From assembly GCF_000346615.1 (NCBI RefSeq), contig NZ_ANNU01000021.1, positions 20,409-84,408 of the forward strand: 64,000 nt of DNA, given 5' to 3'. The first letter of the stretch is position 1; each line of letters opens with the position of its first letter. The translations under genes were made by a program, and so were the position numbers. The notes under the pieces were generated by a model, which did not search any database, was not told the origin of the DNA, and saw only the letters and a list, made by a program, of their open reading frames with translations. Below are positions 17,408-27,580 of the stretch, piece after piece. The stretch comes from Nafulsella turpanensis ZLM-10. Lineage in GTDB: Bacteria; Bacteroidota; Bacteroidia; Cytophagales; Cyclobacteriaceae.

Positions 17408-17444
17408 ACACACATATTTACCCTGTGCCCTGCTGTTGCAAAAA

Positions 17445-17639
17445 CTATTCGCCGGAATCGGACTCTTCATTTGTAGAATCCTCTACATATCCGGGAGGTA
17501 ACTTAATTTTACTTTTAGGAGGCATCTCAGTTAAGACCTCCTGAACAGTCAGTTCATCCATCTGGTCTTCGCATGCACCAAAAAGCACAACAGCAATAAG
17601 TGCGGGCACTAAGAGTTTAGCAATCTTTTTCATTTTCAA
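17445..17639 (-). CDS. Small lipoprotein, 64 residues
   Basis: A short secreted lipoprotein: positively charged start MKMKKIAK, hydrophobic stretch, lipobox FGAC (Cys23), then an acidic, proline-containing mature part of about 40 residues ending in SDSGE. The mature part is too short for a domain. It lies 37 bases upstream of the membrane protein gene, probably in one transcript. Function unknown. Confidence 0.55.
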   Translation of the reverse strand: MKMKKIAKLLVPALIAVVLFGACEDQMDELTVQEVLTEMPPKSKIKLPPGYVEDSTNEESDSGE

Positions 17640-18205
17640 GGTAGTTTAGTTGGGTTAGTTATTTGTTATTCTTTTCTGAACTTTAGCACGCAGGTCATAA
17701 AAGGGCCTGTTTCAGCAATTACCGAACGATGTAATTATATAATCCTTCTTTTTTAACCATCACTTACATGGCACACCAGACAGCTCGCCTACTGTAAGGC
17801 GCCAGCTGGCAAAACAGCCAACGGGGGCTTGGTATAGACAAAAGTGTTTTCCTGTGCCCCATAAAGGGAAAATAGTACTTTTATATTTAACCGTCTGAAT
17901 ATAAAATGGGTCCTGAGCAGGAAGAAAACGATTAAATTATCACCTCTTCTTTCATGGAACTAACATACGTAATTTAAATTTTAAATAAAAAAATTATTTT
18001 ATTTAACATATGAATTGTTACTATGTCAATACATGGAGTTTAACCATTGTTATGCTTTAACCTGCCAAAAACGAAACATTCTTAAAATCCGTTCTCCACT
18101 CCCCACTAATAATTTAAAGGGTTGCTCAGCACCTTTTGCTACAGAATTGATGGTCCTTTTCCTTTATTCCTGAGGTTTTAGCTGAGGGAGAGAAAAATAA
18201 AGACA
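17640..18205. other. Intergenic region, about 570 bases
   Basis: AT-rich gap between the small lipoprotein gene and the porU terminator. I see no gene, RNA or clear promoter. It should hold the promoter of the lipoprotein gene starting at 17639. Confidence 0.4.
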
Positions 18206-18228
18206 TAAAAAAACCCGCAGGTGCGGGT
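18206..18228 (-). terminator. Rho-independent terminator of porV-porU
   Basis: On the minus strand a perfect six-base-pair stem (ACCCGC with GCGGGT, four-base loop, 18213-18228) is followed by a run of T. It lies 22 bases after the porU stop codon. Confidence 0.85.
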
Positions 18229-18250
18229 CATTTAAAAGTATTTGAAGCTT

Positions 18251-21200
18251 TTAGCGAAGCAGGTATAACTTTCCAAAGTCCTGCTTAAAGGCTTTATCGC
18301 CCTTAGTTGCCCTGCTTTCGAAATTATCACCGCTATGACGTATAAATACTTTATACAGATAGACACCGTTGGCCAGCTGATCGCCCCACTCGTCGCGGCC
18401 ATCCCAGGCAAAATCGGTTATATTATGCCCAATCCTGATAGGCCCAAGCTCCTCCATCAGTACTTCCCGCACTACCCTTCCATCTACCGTCATAATCTGA
18501 ATTTTTATATCATCCGGTACCTCGCTGCCGGTGAGGGTAAAAACAAAGCGTGTGGCAGTTGAAAAAGGATTAGGATAGGGATAAAACCGCGTTATTGTTG
18601 ACTCTGTAATTACCTCAAAATTAATACTGTATGGTTCCTTTCCGGCACGGTTTCCACTGGCATCCTCCGCCTGTATCTGAAGGGTATACATCCCATCGCT
18701 CAGCGCTTCCGGCTCAAATTCAATGCGGAAGCTTTCATTTTCCGTGGCAGGCTGCCAGCGAACTTTTGAAGCGGCCAGGTCCACTCTTTCAAACGCACAC
18801 CCTTCGCACTCTTTTTTCAGATAAATATAAACACCAGTTGTATCCTGCTTTAGTTTAAACTTATTTTCGTCGCGCAGAATTATACTCACCAGGGGCGTAG
18901 GACTTACAATAGCACCATTGGTGATGTACAAACCATCAAAGGCCACATCAATAATTGGCTGCAGGGTGTCCTTTCGTACACTCAACATACCACTCACACC
19001 CACCCGGTTATTATTATAGTACATTTCGGGGACAATCTGCGGATTCACCTGCACGGTAAAATCATTCAGCCCATACCAGGAGTCGGTGCCTATAGGCATA
19101 CTAAAATAAGTAGTATCGGAAGGGCCGGGAGCCGTAACCTGCATTTCAGCTTCTTTATTTTTCTGCTGGTCATTATTGGAGAGCCGATAGTTTACCTGCA
19201 GGGAAGTATCGGCAAAGGTTCGGTCTGAAATATTTATAAAGCGGAAAGCCGGATGATACTCCTGCCCTTCCTCCAGTTCAGCATGGAGCGGAAGGCTGTC
19301 AGCTGGCAAAAGAACCCCTTCCGGCAGGGGAGAGAATAGTACCTGCCAGTATTTTAACTGCGGAGGAGTAAATTCCACTCCATCTTCAACATCTAATTTC
19401 AACTTCAGGTAAGGATACTGCCTGGCATCGATCGACAGAGGAAGCGAAGACTGATTTTCATTTACCACAAACAGCGGTTGTTCCTGCATTTGCGCATTTA
19501 CTCCTATTACCTGCAAGCTAAAGCGATCATTTACCTCCGATGCCAGCAGACAGGCCAGCTCCCGCCAGTCAGCCGCCGGTCCAATTAAGTCCGTAGTAAT
19601 TGTTGCCTGCTGGGCCTTTCCTTCCATTATATGGTCCAGCCGAATTGTTTGCTCTGCTGCAGGTGGACTATCTGTTCCTTTTTGGGCGTATACCTCCACC
19701 GCACTTCCTGCCGCCATTCCTTTACGTCCGAGCATAATAAAAGGCTCCCCATCGGCCAAAGCAGCCACCTCTTCCGGTGTAGCACCCAGGCTCAGTAATT
19801 GGTCCTTTACCGAAGAGGGCCATAGTGTATAATTAACACTCCCCATTGAAAAGAGCAGCACATAATGCCCTTCCGGAACATCTGCCAGGTATTTCTCCAG
19901 ATTATACCCATCGTTATTGCCATAGACAATATCCTTTTCAATAAAATTATTAACTATTTCCGGGGCCCTTCCACAGCTCTCATCATTGAATACTCCCCCA
20001 TGCAGGGCAATCAGGGGCTCCAGGTTTTTATTGAAATGCACTGCATTAATTGAATTAGAACGGCAGCTACCCCGTAGCGTACCCAAAATATACCCTACCT
20101 CATCTATCTTTAATTCTACCTCCTCAACAGCTTCTGCCGGCGCCTGGGCACCGACAGTAATTACCTCTACATGGCGGCGGATATTATTAAACGTCCACTT
20201 TCGGTTTTCTGCCACACTAATATTTTTCAGATCATTGTGGCTAAACTGCCTGCTGTGCCGCTGGGTCCAGCCCTCTTCACCTTCTTTTATATAACTGAAG
20301 GAAGAGCGCACCCACGAAGTATCGCCCTGTGCCAGTTTTGTTCGCCAGAAGTAGGTAACAGAATCTGTACTTCCTCCTGAAACCTCAGAAAGACCAGCTT
20401 TAAAGTTTATTAAAACATCACCCTGCAGACTGTACTTTTGCAGGGAGCTACTATTGAAGGTCCCGCTCGTATCCATCTCCAGCAGGTATTGATTTCCTTT
20501 ACCGAATAAATCCGTACCCTGGAAAAACAGCCGGGCCTCAGGCTTGCCTACAATAGCATATTGGTGGGGCAACAGGTTAATCGTTCCTCCAAAATTGAGC
20601 AAAACCTCCAATGAGGCCTGATTATTAGTATAATTGATCTCGGGAATTTCAGATTCGGGGTTCAGCTGTACTGAAAACTGGTACATCCCGGGTTTACCCA
20701 GCGATTCAGATTGAATAGAATAAAAGAGCGTATCCCGGTAAAAAGGGGCTTTAAACTTTTTACTACTGACTAAAGTGTTATTGCTTCCCTTCTCCTGAAT
20801 TGTTAAACGCACTTCCATGGAGTCGAGGTATACCCGTCCAAAATTTTGAGCAATAATGGCAACAGCAAAGGAATCGGCAGAAAGCTTTACCTGTTCCCCG
20901 GAGTAAGAATGGACATAGAGCCGGTTATTATCTATTTCATAATCTGCTTTCTCTACTCCGAAAAGACGAACAGCCGGATCGCCCTGCAATACCATTTGTT
21001 GAGCCTGTGAAATCGCAACGGGGGTTAACTGCCCTTCGGAAAGGAACCTCCGGATGGCCTCTGCCTGGATTTTCCCAACCGAGGCTGCAATGTAATTGGT
21101 ATCGGCATAAGCAGTCTGATAAAAGTTTTCTGTATACCTCCTCAGCATATCAGTATACCCTATTCCGCTATGGGCTATAAAGCTATGCGCTCCTCGTCCG

Positions 21201-23278
21201 GCGGTTAAAGTCCAGTCCTCCCCAAAAGTAGGATATTGTGAGGTTGAAAAAATGTCGCCTGCATCGCAACCGTTTACCAGAATGCAGGGATATTTCCCTT
21301 TATTCCGATAACCGGAACGATCATCCGATACATAACCTATTTCCATATCCGACAGGTAAGGCCCTGAATGACCGAAAAACGTCACCAGCCCCACTCCCTG
21401 ATTTACCTGCCTGGTGATATCTATTTCCTGCACTACCACATCGGCGTTTTTAGAAACTGTTTCCACATGCCCGCCCAGGTAAGGCCCCTCTGCTATATTC
21501 TCGAACTCTTTTAAATACCGCCTAAATTGCGCTGCCTGACTTTCACTGGCACCACCGCTGAGGTGTACAATATTTTTACGCCTGGTATCAGTTAGTGGAC
21601 TAGCTTCCATTTCTTTTACCTTATTCAGGTAATTGGCTACCTCCTGAGGGTTATGAGCACCAATGCGGCCTACAGGAAAAGCTGGCATATAGCCTAAACC
21701 TTTTAGCTGGGCAGTAAACGGAATATCTCCGCCAGGATAACCGAAGGTAGGTACCAGGTCGTGGTGAGGGCTGGTCCAGTTTGTACTTCGATGGTAGTTA
21801 TAGTATACGTCCAGCGCCTTTCCAATCAGAAAGAGATAAGCCGGCTCCCCACCATCAGCCATATAAGTAACTAATCTGCGAATAGCCACAGGGCTGATTT
21901 CGCCATAAGAAAACTGGTTATACAGCTGATCCATATTGACCAGTAAAGTATCGAATCCTCCTCCTTCGGCCGAAGCCCGGTAGGCTGCATAGGCTTTTAC
22001 CGGGTCAGGATAACCACCCGCACCCTTCCGCAGGCTGGCATGTGTAACAATTAAATAATTGTGCCGGGCAGCCTCAATTTTCCTGAATGAAACCTTACGG
22101 ACTGCAGCCGGTTTTACTTCCACACCCGAAAAAAGTATTTCTCTTTCCGTAGCGCCAGGAGGAATAATGGCTGCCACAGTACTGGCATCGAGCCTTTTTA
22201 AACCTATCTGGATAATGTTTTCTGGCGAGCTGACATCAAATGCCTTAACACCACTCGGAACATTTTTTACCTCAATATACCGCCTGTTGCCTGTGCCAGC
22301 CGGAAGTCGAAATATCTTTTCATATGCTCCCTGCATATCCCACACCTGGGCATAACGGAGCCTGGCAAATGATACTGAAACTCTTTCTCCGGCATCGGTC
22401 GCTACTCTTACGACCGACTGGCCGCCCGAAAGCATGTTCCAGTTAAGCTTTTCCTTTAGCCGGTAATGACGCCCCCCGTTAAAACTCGCCTGATGAAGGC
22501 CTTGTAAAGAGGAAGCTGTTGCCCCGGCCAGTACGTCTATCGTACGATCCAGGTTATTGCGGCCCTGCAGTAACAGCTCCAGTTCCGGTGCCGGGCCTGC
22601 ACTTACTATTCCGCTCAGATTACTAAAAGTTATATCCTGCGTTTGCCCGTTACTTATAACCGGACCCGTAAAGCCTTCGCCATAGTCGCCATAGGTAAGG
22701 TAGGTTTTGAATTCCCCGGCATAAGGATGCACCAGGCCGGCCGAATAGTCATTCGTATACAGGAGCAGTCTTTCTTCGAAATGAAAAGGTTCCGGGGATA
22801 AGCCGTAGGTATTATTCTCCGAGAAAAAACCCATTCGCTTACCGGCCTGATTTGTTAAGTTAAAAGTCAGGAAATAAGCAGTAGAATCGGAGTACAAATT
22901 ATAATGAGTATGAGGCTGCGCATCGGCAGCAAAGTAAAGTTCTGCATCCTGTGCTCCATCATTTTTTTGTCCGTAAAAAAGAATATAGTCTGCAGGATCA
23001 AAAATAAAGTTACCCTCTCCCTCCACAAAAATAGCCTGCTCTTTACCACGATGGAAAAGCTGAAGGTTACGCGGGTTCACTGATGAAACCGGAAAACCGG
23101 CGGCCTGCAAGTCCTGGTAACTGATCCTGTAAATCCCTTCCTGCCCAACCGGTATTTTTACGTACTGCTGGTTGTAGTTTATCCACTCATTACCGTGCAG
23201 CTGTGCCTCCACAGCTAAAGGCAATAAAAAGAGCCCAAGGCAAAAATACAGAAAGAGCGGACGCATAAACTTACTCAT
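18251..23278 (-). CDS. porU: PorU, C-terminal signal peptidase/sortase of the type IX secretion system
   Basis: A 1,675-residue member of peptidase family C25 (gingipain-like). It has a signal peptide at the start (about residues 1-26, ending AVEAQ). The catalytic His637 (FFGHSGP) and Cys671 (NGCDAG) are both present at the usual spacing. The C terminus carries a sorting-domain-like module (YPYPNPFSTATRFVF, then DGRDEWGDQLANGVYLYKVF), as usual for long PorU proteins of Cytophagales. PorU sits on the outer surface with PorV, removes the C-terminal domain of type IX cargo and attaches it to lipopolysaccharide. The start overlaps the porV stop by eight bases, which points to translational coupling. 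One cargo candidate is at 3032-4372. Confidence 0.95.
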   Translation of the reverse strand: MSKFMRPLFLYFCLGLFLLPLAVEAQLHGNEWINYNQQYVKIPVGQEGIYRISYQDLQAAGFPVSSVNPRNLQLFHRGKEQAIFVEGEGNFIFDPADYILFYGQKNDGAQDAELYFAADAQPHTHYNLYSDSTAYFLTFNLTNQAGKRMGFFSENNTYGLSPEPFHFEERLLLYTNDYSAGLVHPYAGEFKTYLTYGDYGEGFTGPVISNGQTQDITFSNLSGIVSAGPAPELELLLQGRNNLDRTIDVLAGATASSLQGLHQASFNGGRHYRLKEKLNWNMLSGGQSVVRVATDAGERVSVSFARLRYAQVWDMQGAYEKIFRLPAGTGNRRYIEVKNVPSGVKAFDVSSPENIIQIGLKRLDASTVAAIIPPGATEREILFSGVEVKPAAVRKVSFRKIEAARHNYLIVTHASLRKGAGGYPDPVKAYAAYRASAEGGGFDTLLVNMDQLYNQFSYGEISPVAIRRLVTYMADGGEPAYLFLIGKALDVYYNYHRSTNWTSPHHDLVPTFGYPGGDIPFTAQLKGLGYMPAFPVGRIGAHNPQEVANYLNKVKEMEASPLTDTRRKNIVHLSGGASESQAAQFRRYLKEFENIAEGPYLGGHVETVSKNADVVVQEIDITRQVNQGVGLVTFFGHSGPYLSDMEIGYVSDDRSGYRNKGKYPCILVNGCDAGDIFSTSQYPTFGEDWTLTAGRGAHSFIAHSGIGYTDMLRRYTENFYQTAYADTNYIAASVGKIQAEAIRRFLSEGQLTPVAISQAQQMVLQGDPAVRLFGVEKADYEIDNNRLYVHSYSGEQVKLSADSFAVAIIAQNFGRVYLDSMEVRLTIQEKGSNNTLVSSKKFKAPFYRDTLFYSIQSESLGKPGMYQFSVQLNPESEIPEINYTNNQASLEVLLNFGGTINLLPHQYAIVGKPEARLFFQGTDLFGKGNQYLLEMDTSGTFNSSSLQKYSLQGDVLINFKAGLSEVSGGSTDSVTYFWRTKLAQGDTSWVRSSFSYIKEGEEGWTQRHSRQFSHNDLKNISVAENRKWTFNNIRRHVEVITVGAQAPAEAVEEVELKIDEVGYILGTLRGSCRSNSINAVHFNKNLEPLIALHGGVFNDESCGRAPEIVNNFIEKDIVYGNNDGYNLEKYLADVPEGHYVLLFSMGSVNYTLWPSSVKDQLLSLGATPEEVAALADGEPFIMLGRKGMAAGSAVEVYAQKGTDSPPAAEQTIRLDHIMEGKAQQATITTDLIGPAADWRELACLLASEVNDRFSLQVIGVNAQMQEQPLFVVNENQSSLPLSIDARQYPYLKLKLDVEDGVEFTPPQLKYWQVLFSPLPEGVLLPADSLPLHAELEEGQEYHPAFRFINISDRTFADTSLQVNYRLSNNDQQKNKEAEMQVTAPGPSDTTYFSMPIGTDSWYGLNDFTVQVNPQIVPEMYYNNNRVGVSGMLSVRKDTLQPIIDVAFDGLYITNGAIVSPTPLVSIILRDENKFKLKQDTTGVYIYLKKECEGCAFERVDLAASKVRWQPATENESFRIEFEPEALSDGMYTLQIQAEDASGNRAGKEPYSINFEVITESTITRFYPYPNPFSTATRFVFTLTGSEVPDDIKIQIMTVDGRVVREVLMEELGPIRIGHNITDFAWDGRDEWGDQLANGVYLYKVFIRHSGDNFESRATKGDKAFKQDFGKLYLLR

Positions 23279-24359
23279 CTTTTTTATCCAGGTTAACCTT
23301 TAGGGAGAACACATGAGAATAGGGAGCCGAAGACTGGTCTGCGATATCCGTCAGTGCATAATCAATTATTACCTTGTGCAGTCGAACCCCTATTCCCCCA
23401 TTAGGGCGAAAAGTGGTGTATTTACTACCGTCGAAGTCTTTCAGCTGCTGAAAGTGACCTATGCCGGCACGTAGGTAAACAAGATCCTGGTAAGCAAGTT
23501 CCATTCCCAGTTGGGGCTCAGTAGAGGCTACATCTGTTCTGATCAGCACATTTCGTTTACCGTCGAAAGTGGTAACCAGATCCATTGCCAGAAGGCCACT
23601 AAAATGCTCCGAAAAGTAAAACTTCCTGGCAAAGCCAATTACTGCCCGTGGAAGAGTAACTTCCAGAGAGCTTTCCGGAATTTCGTTGCCGGTCTGGCTG
23701 TACACATCCTTTAACAGTTCGGAATTATAAGTCCAGGCATTAAAGGTGGTGGTAATATCGCGCAGCATGAGACCAAATGACCAGCGGCCAAGGTGGTACT
23801 GCGCCCCGGCATCGAGCCCGAAGCCCCATGCATTGGCAAACCTGCCTACACTCCTGTGCACCACTTTTGCATTTGCTCCTAAGCTAAGCCCTTCCATTAA
23901 AGACGATTCCCGTGCATACGAAAAAAGGAAGGCATAGTCGGCAGCGGAAAAGAAACGGATATTATCGTAATTGAGCATTCCATTGGCATCGAACAGGAAG
24001 CGGGTATCGGGAATATCGTCGACCCCGAAGCGGATCAGCGACAACCCTATTACACTGGAAGAATCAATTCGGGTTGAGAAGCCGGCATAATCGTACTGGG
24101 CAATGCCGGCAAAATACTCGGCATGCATCAGCGACAGGCTGTAATCATTATAGATCGACAGCAGGCCAGCCGGATTCCAGTAACCGGCCGTGGCATCATT
24201 TACCAGCGCTACCTGTGCATTGCCCATCCCCAGCGCCCTGGCGCCTACTCCAATCGCTAAAAATTCGTTGCTGTACTTAGGGGCAATGGTCTGGGCAGAA
24301 GCCTTGCTCACCCACAATAACCCCAGCCACAGCAGGATAACTATTTTTTTATAATTCAT
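23271..24359 (-). CDS. porV: PorV, outer-membrane shuttle/barrel protein of the type IX secretion system
   Basis: A 362-residue FadL-like beta-barrel protein. The ATG at 24359 is chosen because it starts a clean signal peptide (MNYKKIVILLWLGLLWVSKA, cleavage near SASAQ); an in-frame ATG at 24395 would add 12 residues. The mature start EFLAIGVGARALGMGNAQVA, then DATAGYWNPAGL, is the hallmark of PorV/PorQ proteins. PorV carries cargo from the translocon to PorU. A promoter of the phylum's type lies directly upstream (24378-24408), and the gene is followed by porU with an eight-base overlap. The pairing with porU favours PorV over PorQ. Confidence 0.92.
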   Translation of the reverse strand: MNYKKIVILLWLGLLWVSKASAQTIAPKYSNEFLAIGVGARALGMGNAQVALVNDATAGYWNPAGLLSIYNDYSLSLMHAEYFAGIAQYDYAGFSTRIDSSSVIGLSLIRFGVDDIPDTRFLFDANGMLNYDNIRFFSAADYAFLFSYARESSLMEGLSLGANAKVVHRSVGRFANAWGFGLDAGAQYHLGRWSFGLMLRDITTTFNAWTYNSELLKDVYSQTGNEIPESSLEVTLPRAVIGFARKFYFSEHFSGLLAMDLVTTFDGKRNVLIRTDVASTEPQLGMELAYQDLVYLRAGIGHFQQLKDFDGSKYTTFRPNGGIGVRLHKVIIDYALTDIADQSSAPYSHVFSLKVNLDKKDE

Positions 24360-24377
24360 GGAAATAGTATAACCCAA

Positions 24378-24408
24378 CAAACATAGCCAATTCACTGGTT
24401 TTCTGCAA
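24378..24408 (-). promoter_or_regulatory. Promoter of porV-porU
   Basis: On the minus strand, TTG (24406-24408), a 20-base spacer and TATGTTTG (24378-24385) match the TTG-N19/20-TAnnTTTG promoter of Bacteroidota. The expected start site is only about ten bases before the chosen porV ATG, implying a very short leader. Confidence 0.55.
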
Positions 24409-24545
24409 TTTAATCAGCTACAATAGCAAAAGGAGGTAAGAAATTCCATCTTTTTACCTCCCAGACCACCATCCACTCATCATTTTCTGGCACCGCTCAA
24501 AGCTCGAAAACACACTACTAAGTAATAACCAGTTATAAGCAGCAT

Positions 24546-24584
24546 ACAGTACCTTGCAACGCACAGTACCTTTTTATATATTTG
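24546..24584 (+). promoter_or_regulatory. Promoter and putative operator of the padR-pspC operon
   Basis: TTG (24554-24556), 20 bases and TATATTTG (24577-24584) form a promoter of the phylum's type. A ten-base direct repeat, ACAGTACCTT, occurs at 24546-24555 and 24563-24572, spaced 17 bases apart and overlapping the -33 element and the spacer. It is a candidate binding site for the PadR regulator encoded downstream. Confidence 0.5.
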
Positions 24585-24612
24585 TATTATAAGTTATTAA
24601 AATTATACGCTT

Positions 24613-24963
24613 ATGAAGCTCGAAAACACACAGGTGCAAATGCGAAAGGGAATCCTGGAGTATTGCATTCTTCATATTATTTCGCGGGGCGAAGTGTATG
24701 CATCCGATATGCTGGAAGAGCTCACCTCTGCCAGAATAATGGTAGTGGAAGGAACGCTTTACCCGCTGCTTACCCGTCTGAAAAAAGCAGGCCTGGTAGA
24801 GTATAAATGGGTGGAATCAAATTCAGGCCCTCCAAGAAAATATTATACCATCACTCCCGAAGGCACTACCTTTCTGGATCAGCTCAGCACAACATGGGCG
24901 GAGCTTTCAGCCTCCACGAATAAGATCATCAACCACAGCAACAACAACACCACAACAAAATAA
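24613..24963 (+). CDS. PadR-family transcriptional regulator
   Basis: A 116-residue winged-helix regulator with the complete PadR core: RKGILEYCILHIISRGEVYA, DMLEELTSARIMVVEGTLYP, LLTRLKKAGLVEYKWVES and PPRKYYTITPEG. PadR proteins are usually repressors, released by small molecules or stress. It ends seven bases before the PspC-domain gene, a pairing that is common in this phylum and suggests control of an envelope-stress operon including itself. The direct repeats in its promoter are the likely target. The C terminus ends in an Asn/Thr-rich tail of no evident function. Confidence 0.93.
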   Translation: MKLENTQVQMRKGILEYCILHIISRGEVYASDMLEELTSARIMVVEGTLYPLLTRLKKAGLVEYKWVESNSGPPRKYYTITPEGTTFLDQLSTTWAELSASTNKIINHSNNNTTTK

Positions 24964-24970
24964 TGCGGCT

Positions 24971-27457
24971 ATGAAAAAGAACATAAGCATTAATATCAGC
25001 GGCATCATATTTAACATCGAGGAAGATGGCTACGACCGCCTTAAGCGTTACCTGGATGAGATTAAACGCTACTTTGCCACCTACGACGATACCGGTGAAA
25101 TAGCGGCCGACATCGAAAACCGCGTGGCAGAAATATTCCTGACCAAGCTTAACCCTCACAAGCAGGTAATTACTGCCCTGGACGTGGACAGCCTGATTTT
25201 ACAAATGGGGAATGTTCGTGATTTTGAGGCCATCGAAGAGCCGGAAGAAACCACCTACAACCACAGTTACGAACACACCTACACCGGCTCCGGAAGTACA
25301 GGAGCCGGTGCAGCAAGCGCCACTGCTACTGCAGGAAGCCGCAGACTGTACCGCGATGGCAGTCGCAAAATTATTGGCGGTGTAGCCGCGGGCATTGCGC
25401 ACTATTTTCGCATCGATGCCTTCTGGATCCGCCTGCTTTTTCTCATCATCCTGCTGGACCTCTTCATTTCTTTCTCCTTCAGCTCTGCCCTGCTCATTGG
25501 CTATATCATCCTCTGGATTGTGGTACCGGAGCGCTTCGACCTGGCGGAAGACCGGAAAATGAAGAAAATGTTCCGCAACCCCGACGATAAAGTAATTGGC
25601 GGTGTGGCCAGCGGACTGGCAGCTTACTTTGGCGTAGACCCTACCCTCATCCGCATTTTATTTATCCTGCTGATATTCCTTGGAGGCACCGGCCTTATTG
25701 CCTATCTGGTCCTCTGGGTGATTACCCCGGAGGCCATTACCCTTACCGACCGTATGCAAATGCAGGGAGAGCCGGTTACGCTTTCGAATATCGAACATAA
25801 CATAAAAAAAAATTTAAATGTAAAGGAGGGTGAGGAAAATGCAGTGGTTAAAGTACTGCTTTTCCCCTTCCGCCTCCTGTCAGCCATCTTTTCGGGCGCC
25901 GGCAGGTCCCTGAGTCCGCTGATTAAGTTCCTGGGCGATGCCATCCGGGTTATAGCAGGCGTTGCCCTTATCCTGATGGGCTTTTTCTTTCTCCTTTCGC
26001 TTATTGCAGGCTTTAGCTTTGCCGGTGGCTTTTTCCCTGAGGTGTATCTCGACTTATTCGACCTCCGCTTCCCGGCCATGATTGCCAGCGAAACAGTCCC
26101 TACCATTACACTGGTGGCCGGTTTTATCTCTCTTTTTATTCCGGGACTGGCCGCCATCTTACTGGGGATTGCGATTATTGCCAAGCGCTGGCTCCTCAAC
26201 ACTGCTGCCTCCTGGATCATCTTTGCCCTTTGGGTCATCAGCCTTATTACACTTGCTGTTACCATTCCGGCTTTGGTGGCCGACTTTAAAGAGCGCAATT
26301 ATTATGAAACAGAAACCACCTTTATGGCCGACAGTACTGAAGCCATGTTCCTGGTGCTGCAAAATGAAGATAATATGGATGCGGACGATGTGGATTTAAC
26401 CATCAAGGCAGGATCGGGAAATGAGTTAAGAATGACTCAGCGCTTCTACGCCAGAGGTCGTACAGAAAATGCCGCCCTTGCTATGGCCAAACAAACGCGC
26501 TACGAGGTAGACCAGCAGGGCGATACCCTCCTGCTCAGTCATCACCTCGAGTTACCGGATGAAGTTCCTTATCGTGCTCAGGAACTAGATATAACCCTTT
26601 ACATGCCCGTGGGGCAGAAATTTAAAATGGATTACAGCCTGCGCAGAATTTTATCCTACACGCTTACTCCTGCCGGCCTTAACGTGAGCGATCTCAGAGG
26701 AAATCCCACTTTTGTTTTTAATGAAGATGAGGAACTGATTTGCCTCGACTGCCCTGAAAGAGAGGAAGAGTGGCGCCAGCATTCCGGCAATGAGGAATGG
26801 AGAGGACAGGAAACCTACGAAGGAGCCGGAGGAGATTTTATTCGCGAAATCAATGCCCGGGATTTCCAGGAAGTGTCGGTGGGCGATGACTATGAGGTAA
26901 TTTTTACACAGTCACCCAATTACAGCGTACGCTTGGCAGGAGATGAGGATGCCGTAAATACGGTGGAGTTTGAGCAGAACGGAAACAGTATCAGCTTTAA
27001 AAATTCCATGTCCTTTTTCGACTCAAATAACGGAAAGGTCCGAATTTTCATTAGCCTGCCAGAATTGAGAGAACTCGACATGGGGGGCTCCAGTGAAGCC
27101 CGGCTGGAAAGCTGGAAGGCGCCACAGATGACTGTCGACCAATCCGGCTCTTCCGAAGTATGGCTGGAAGGAAAAATAGATCAGCTATCCGTCGATATGA
27201 GCGGAAGCAGTGAGCTGGAACTGCGCGGGAGGGGCGAAATGTTAGAAGCCGATCTTTCAGGAAGTTCCACCTTAAAGGCCTTAGAATTTCCCGTTCGGGA
27301 AGCAACCATAAACCAGAGTGGCTCCAGCGAAGCCAAGGTGACCCCCGGACAGCGGCTGGAGGTAAATGCCAGCGGCGGAAGCCAGACCAGCTATACCGGG
27401 AACCCCCAAACCCGCATCAACAAGAGTGGTGGTGCAGATGTGGACAAGCTGGATTAA
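24971..27457 (+). CDS. Envelope-stress protein with two PspC domains and a C-terminal DUF2807 domain
   Basis: An 828-residue membrane protein. The first 100 residues are a soluble helical domain typical of the group. Two PspC domains follow (about 124-188 and 196-255), each with KxIGGVAxG motifs (KIIGGVAAGIAHYF and KVIGGVASGLAAYF) and a membrane hairpin. Four to five more membrane helices lie between about 300 and 440. The C-terminal region (about 625-825) is a DUF2807/GIN auto-transporter-adhesin-head-like beta-helix built of repeats such as DMGGSSEARLE, DQSGSSEVWLE, DMSGSSELELRG and NQSGSSEAKV. PspC proteins respond to membrane stress in enterobacteria; the role here is inferred. Operon partner of the PadR regulator. 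Confidence 0.9.
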   Translation: MKKNISINISGIIFNIEEDGYDRLKRYLDEIKRYFATYDDTGEIAADIENRVAEIFLTKLNPHKQVITALDVDSLILQMGNVRDFEAIEEPEETTYNHSYEHTYTGSGSTGAGAASATATAGSRRLYRDGSRKIIGGVAAGIAHYFRIDAFWIRLLFLIILLDLFISFSFSSALLIGYIILWIVVPERFDLAEDRKMKKMFRNPDDKVIGGVASGLAAYFGVDPTLIRILFILLIFLGGTGLIAYLVLWVITPEAITLTDRMQMQGEPVTLSNIEHNIKKNLNVKEGEENAVVKVLLFPFRLLSAIFSGAGRSLSPLIKFLGDAIRVIAGVALILMGFFFLLSLIAGFSFAGGFFPEVYLDLFDLRFPAMIASETVPTITLVAGFISLFIPGLAAILLGIAIIAKRWLLNTAASWIIFALWVISLITLAVTIPALVADFKERNYYETETTFMADSTEAMFLVLQNEDNMDADDVDLTIKAGSGNELRMTQRFYARGRTENAALAMAKQTRYEVDQQGDTLLLSHHLELPDEVPYRAQELDITLYMPVGQKFKMDYSLRRILSYTLTPAGLNVSDLRGNPTFVFNEDEELICLDCPEREEEWRQHSGNEEWRGQETYEGAGGDFIREINARDFQEVSVGDDYEVIFTQSPNYSVRLAGDEDAVNTVEFEQNGNSISFKNSMSFFDSNNGKVRIFISLPELRELDMGGSSEARLESWKAPQMTVDQSGSSEVWLEGKIDQLSVDMSGSSELELRGRGEMLEADLSGSSTLKALEFPVREATINQSGSSEAKVTPGQRLEVNASGGSQTSYTGNPQTRINKSGGADVDKLD

Positions 27458-27580
27458 AACTGATTGAAGCTAAAAGAAGCCTCTCCTCCATTCCTTATAA
27501 AAGGTAATTCTTTTTACAGGATATTGTAAAAAGAATGGAGCAGGCAGAAACCGAATGAATAACACTAAACCTATACCACA

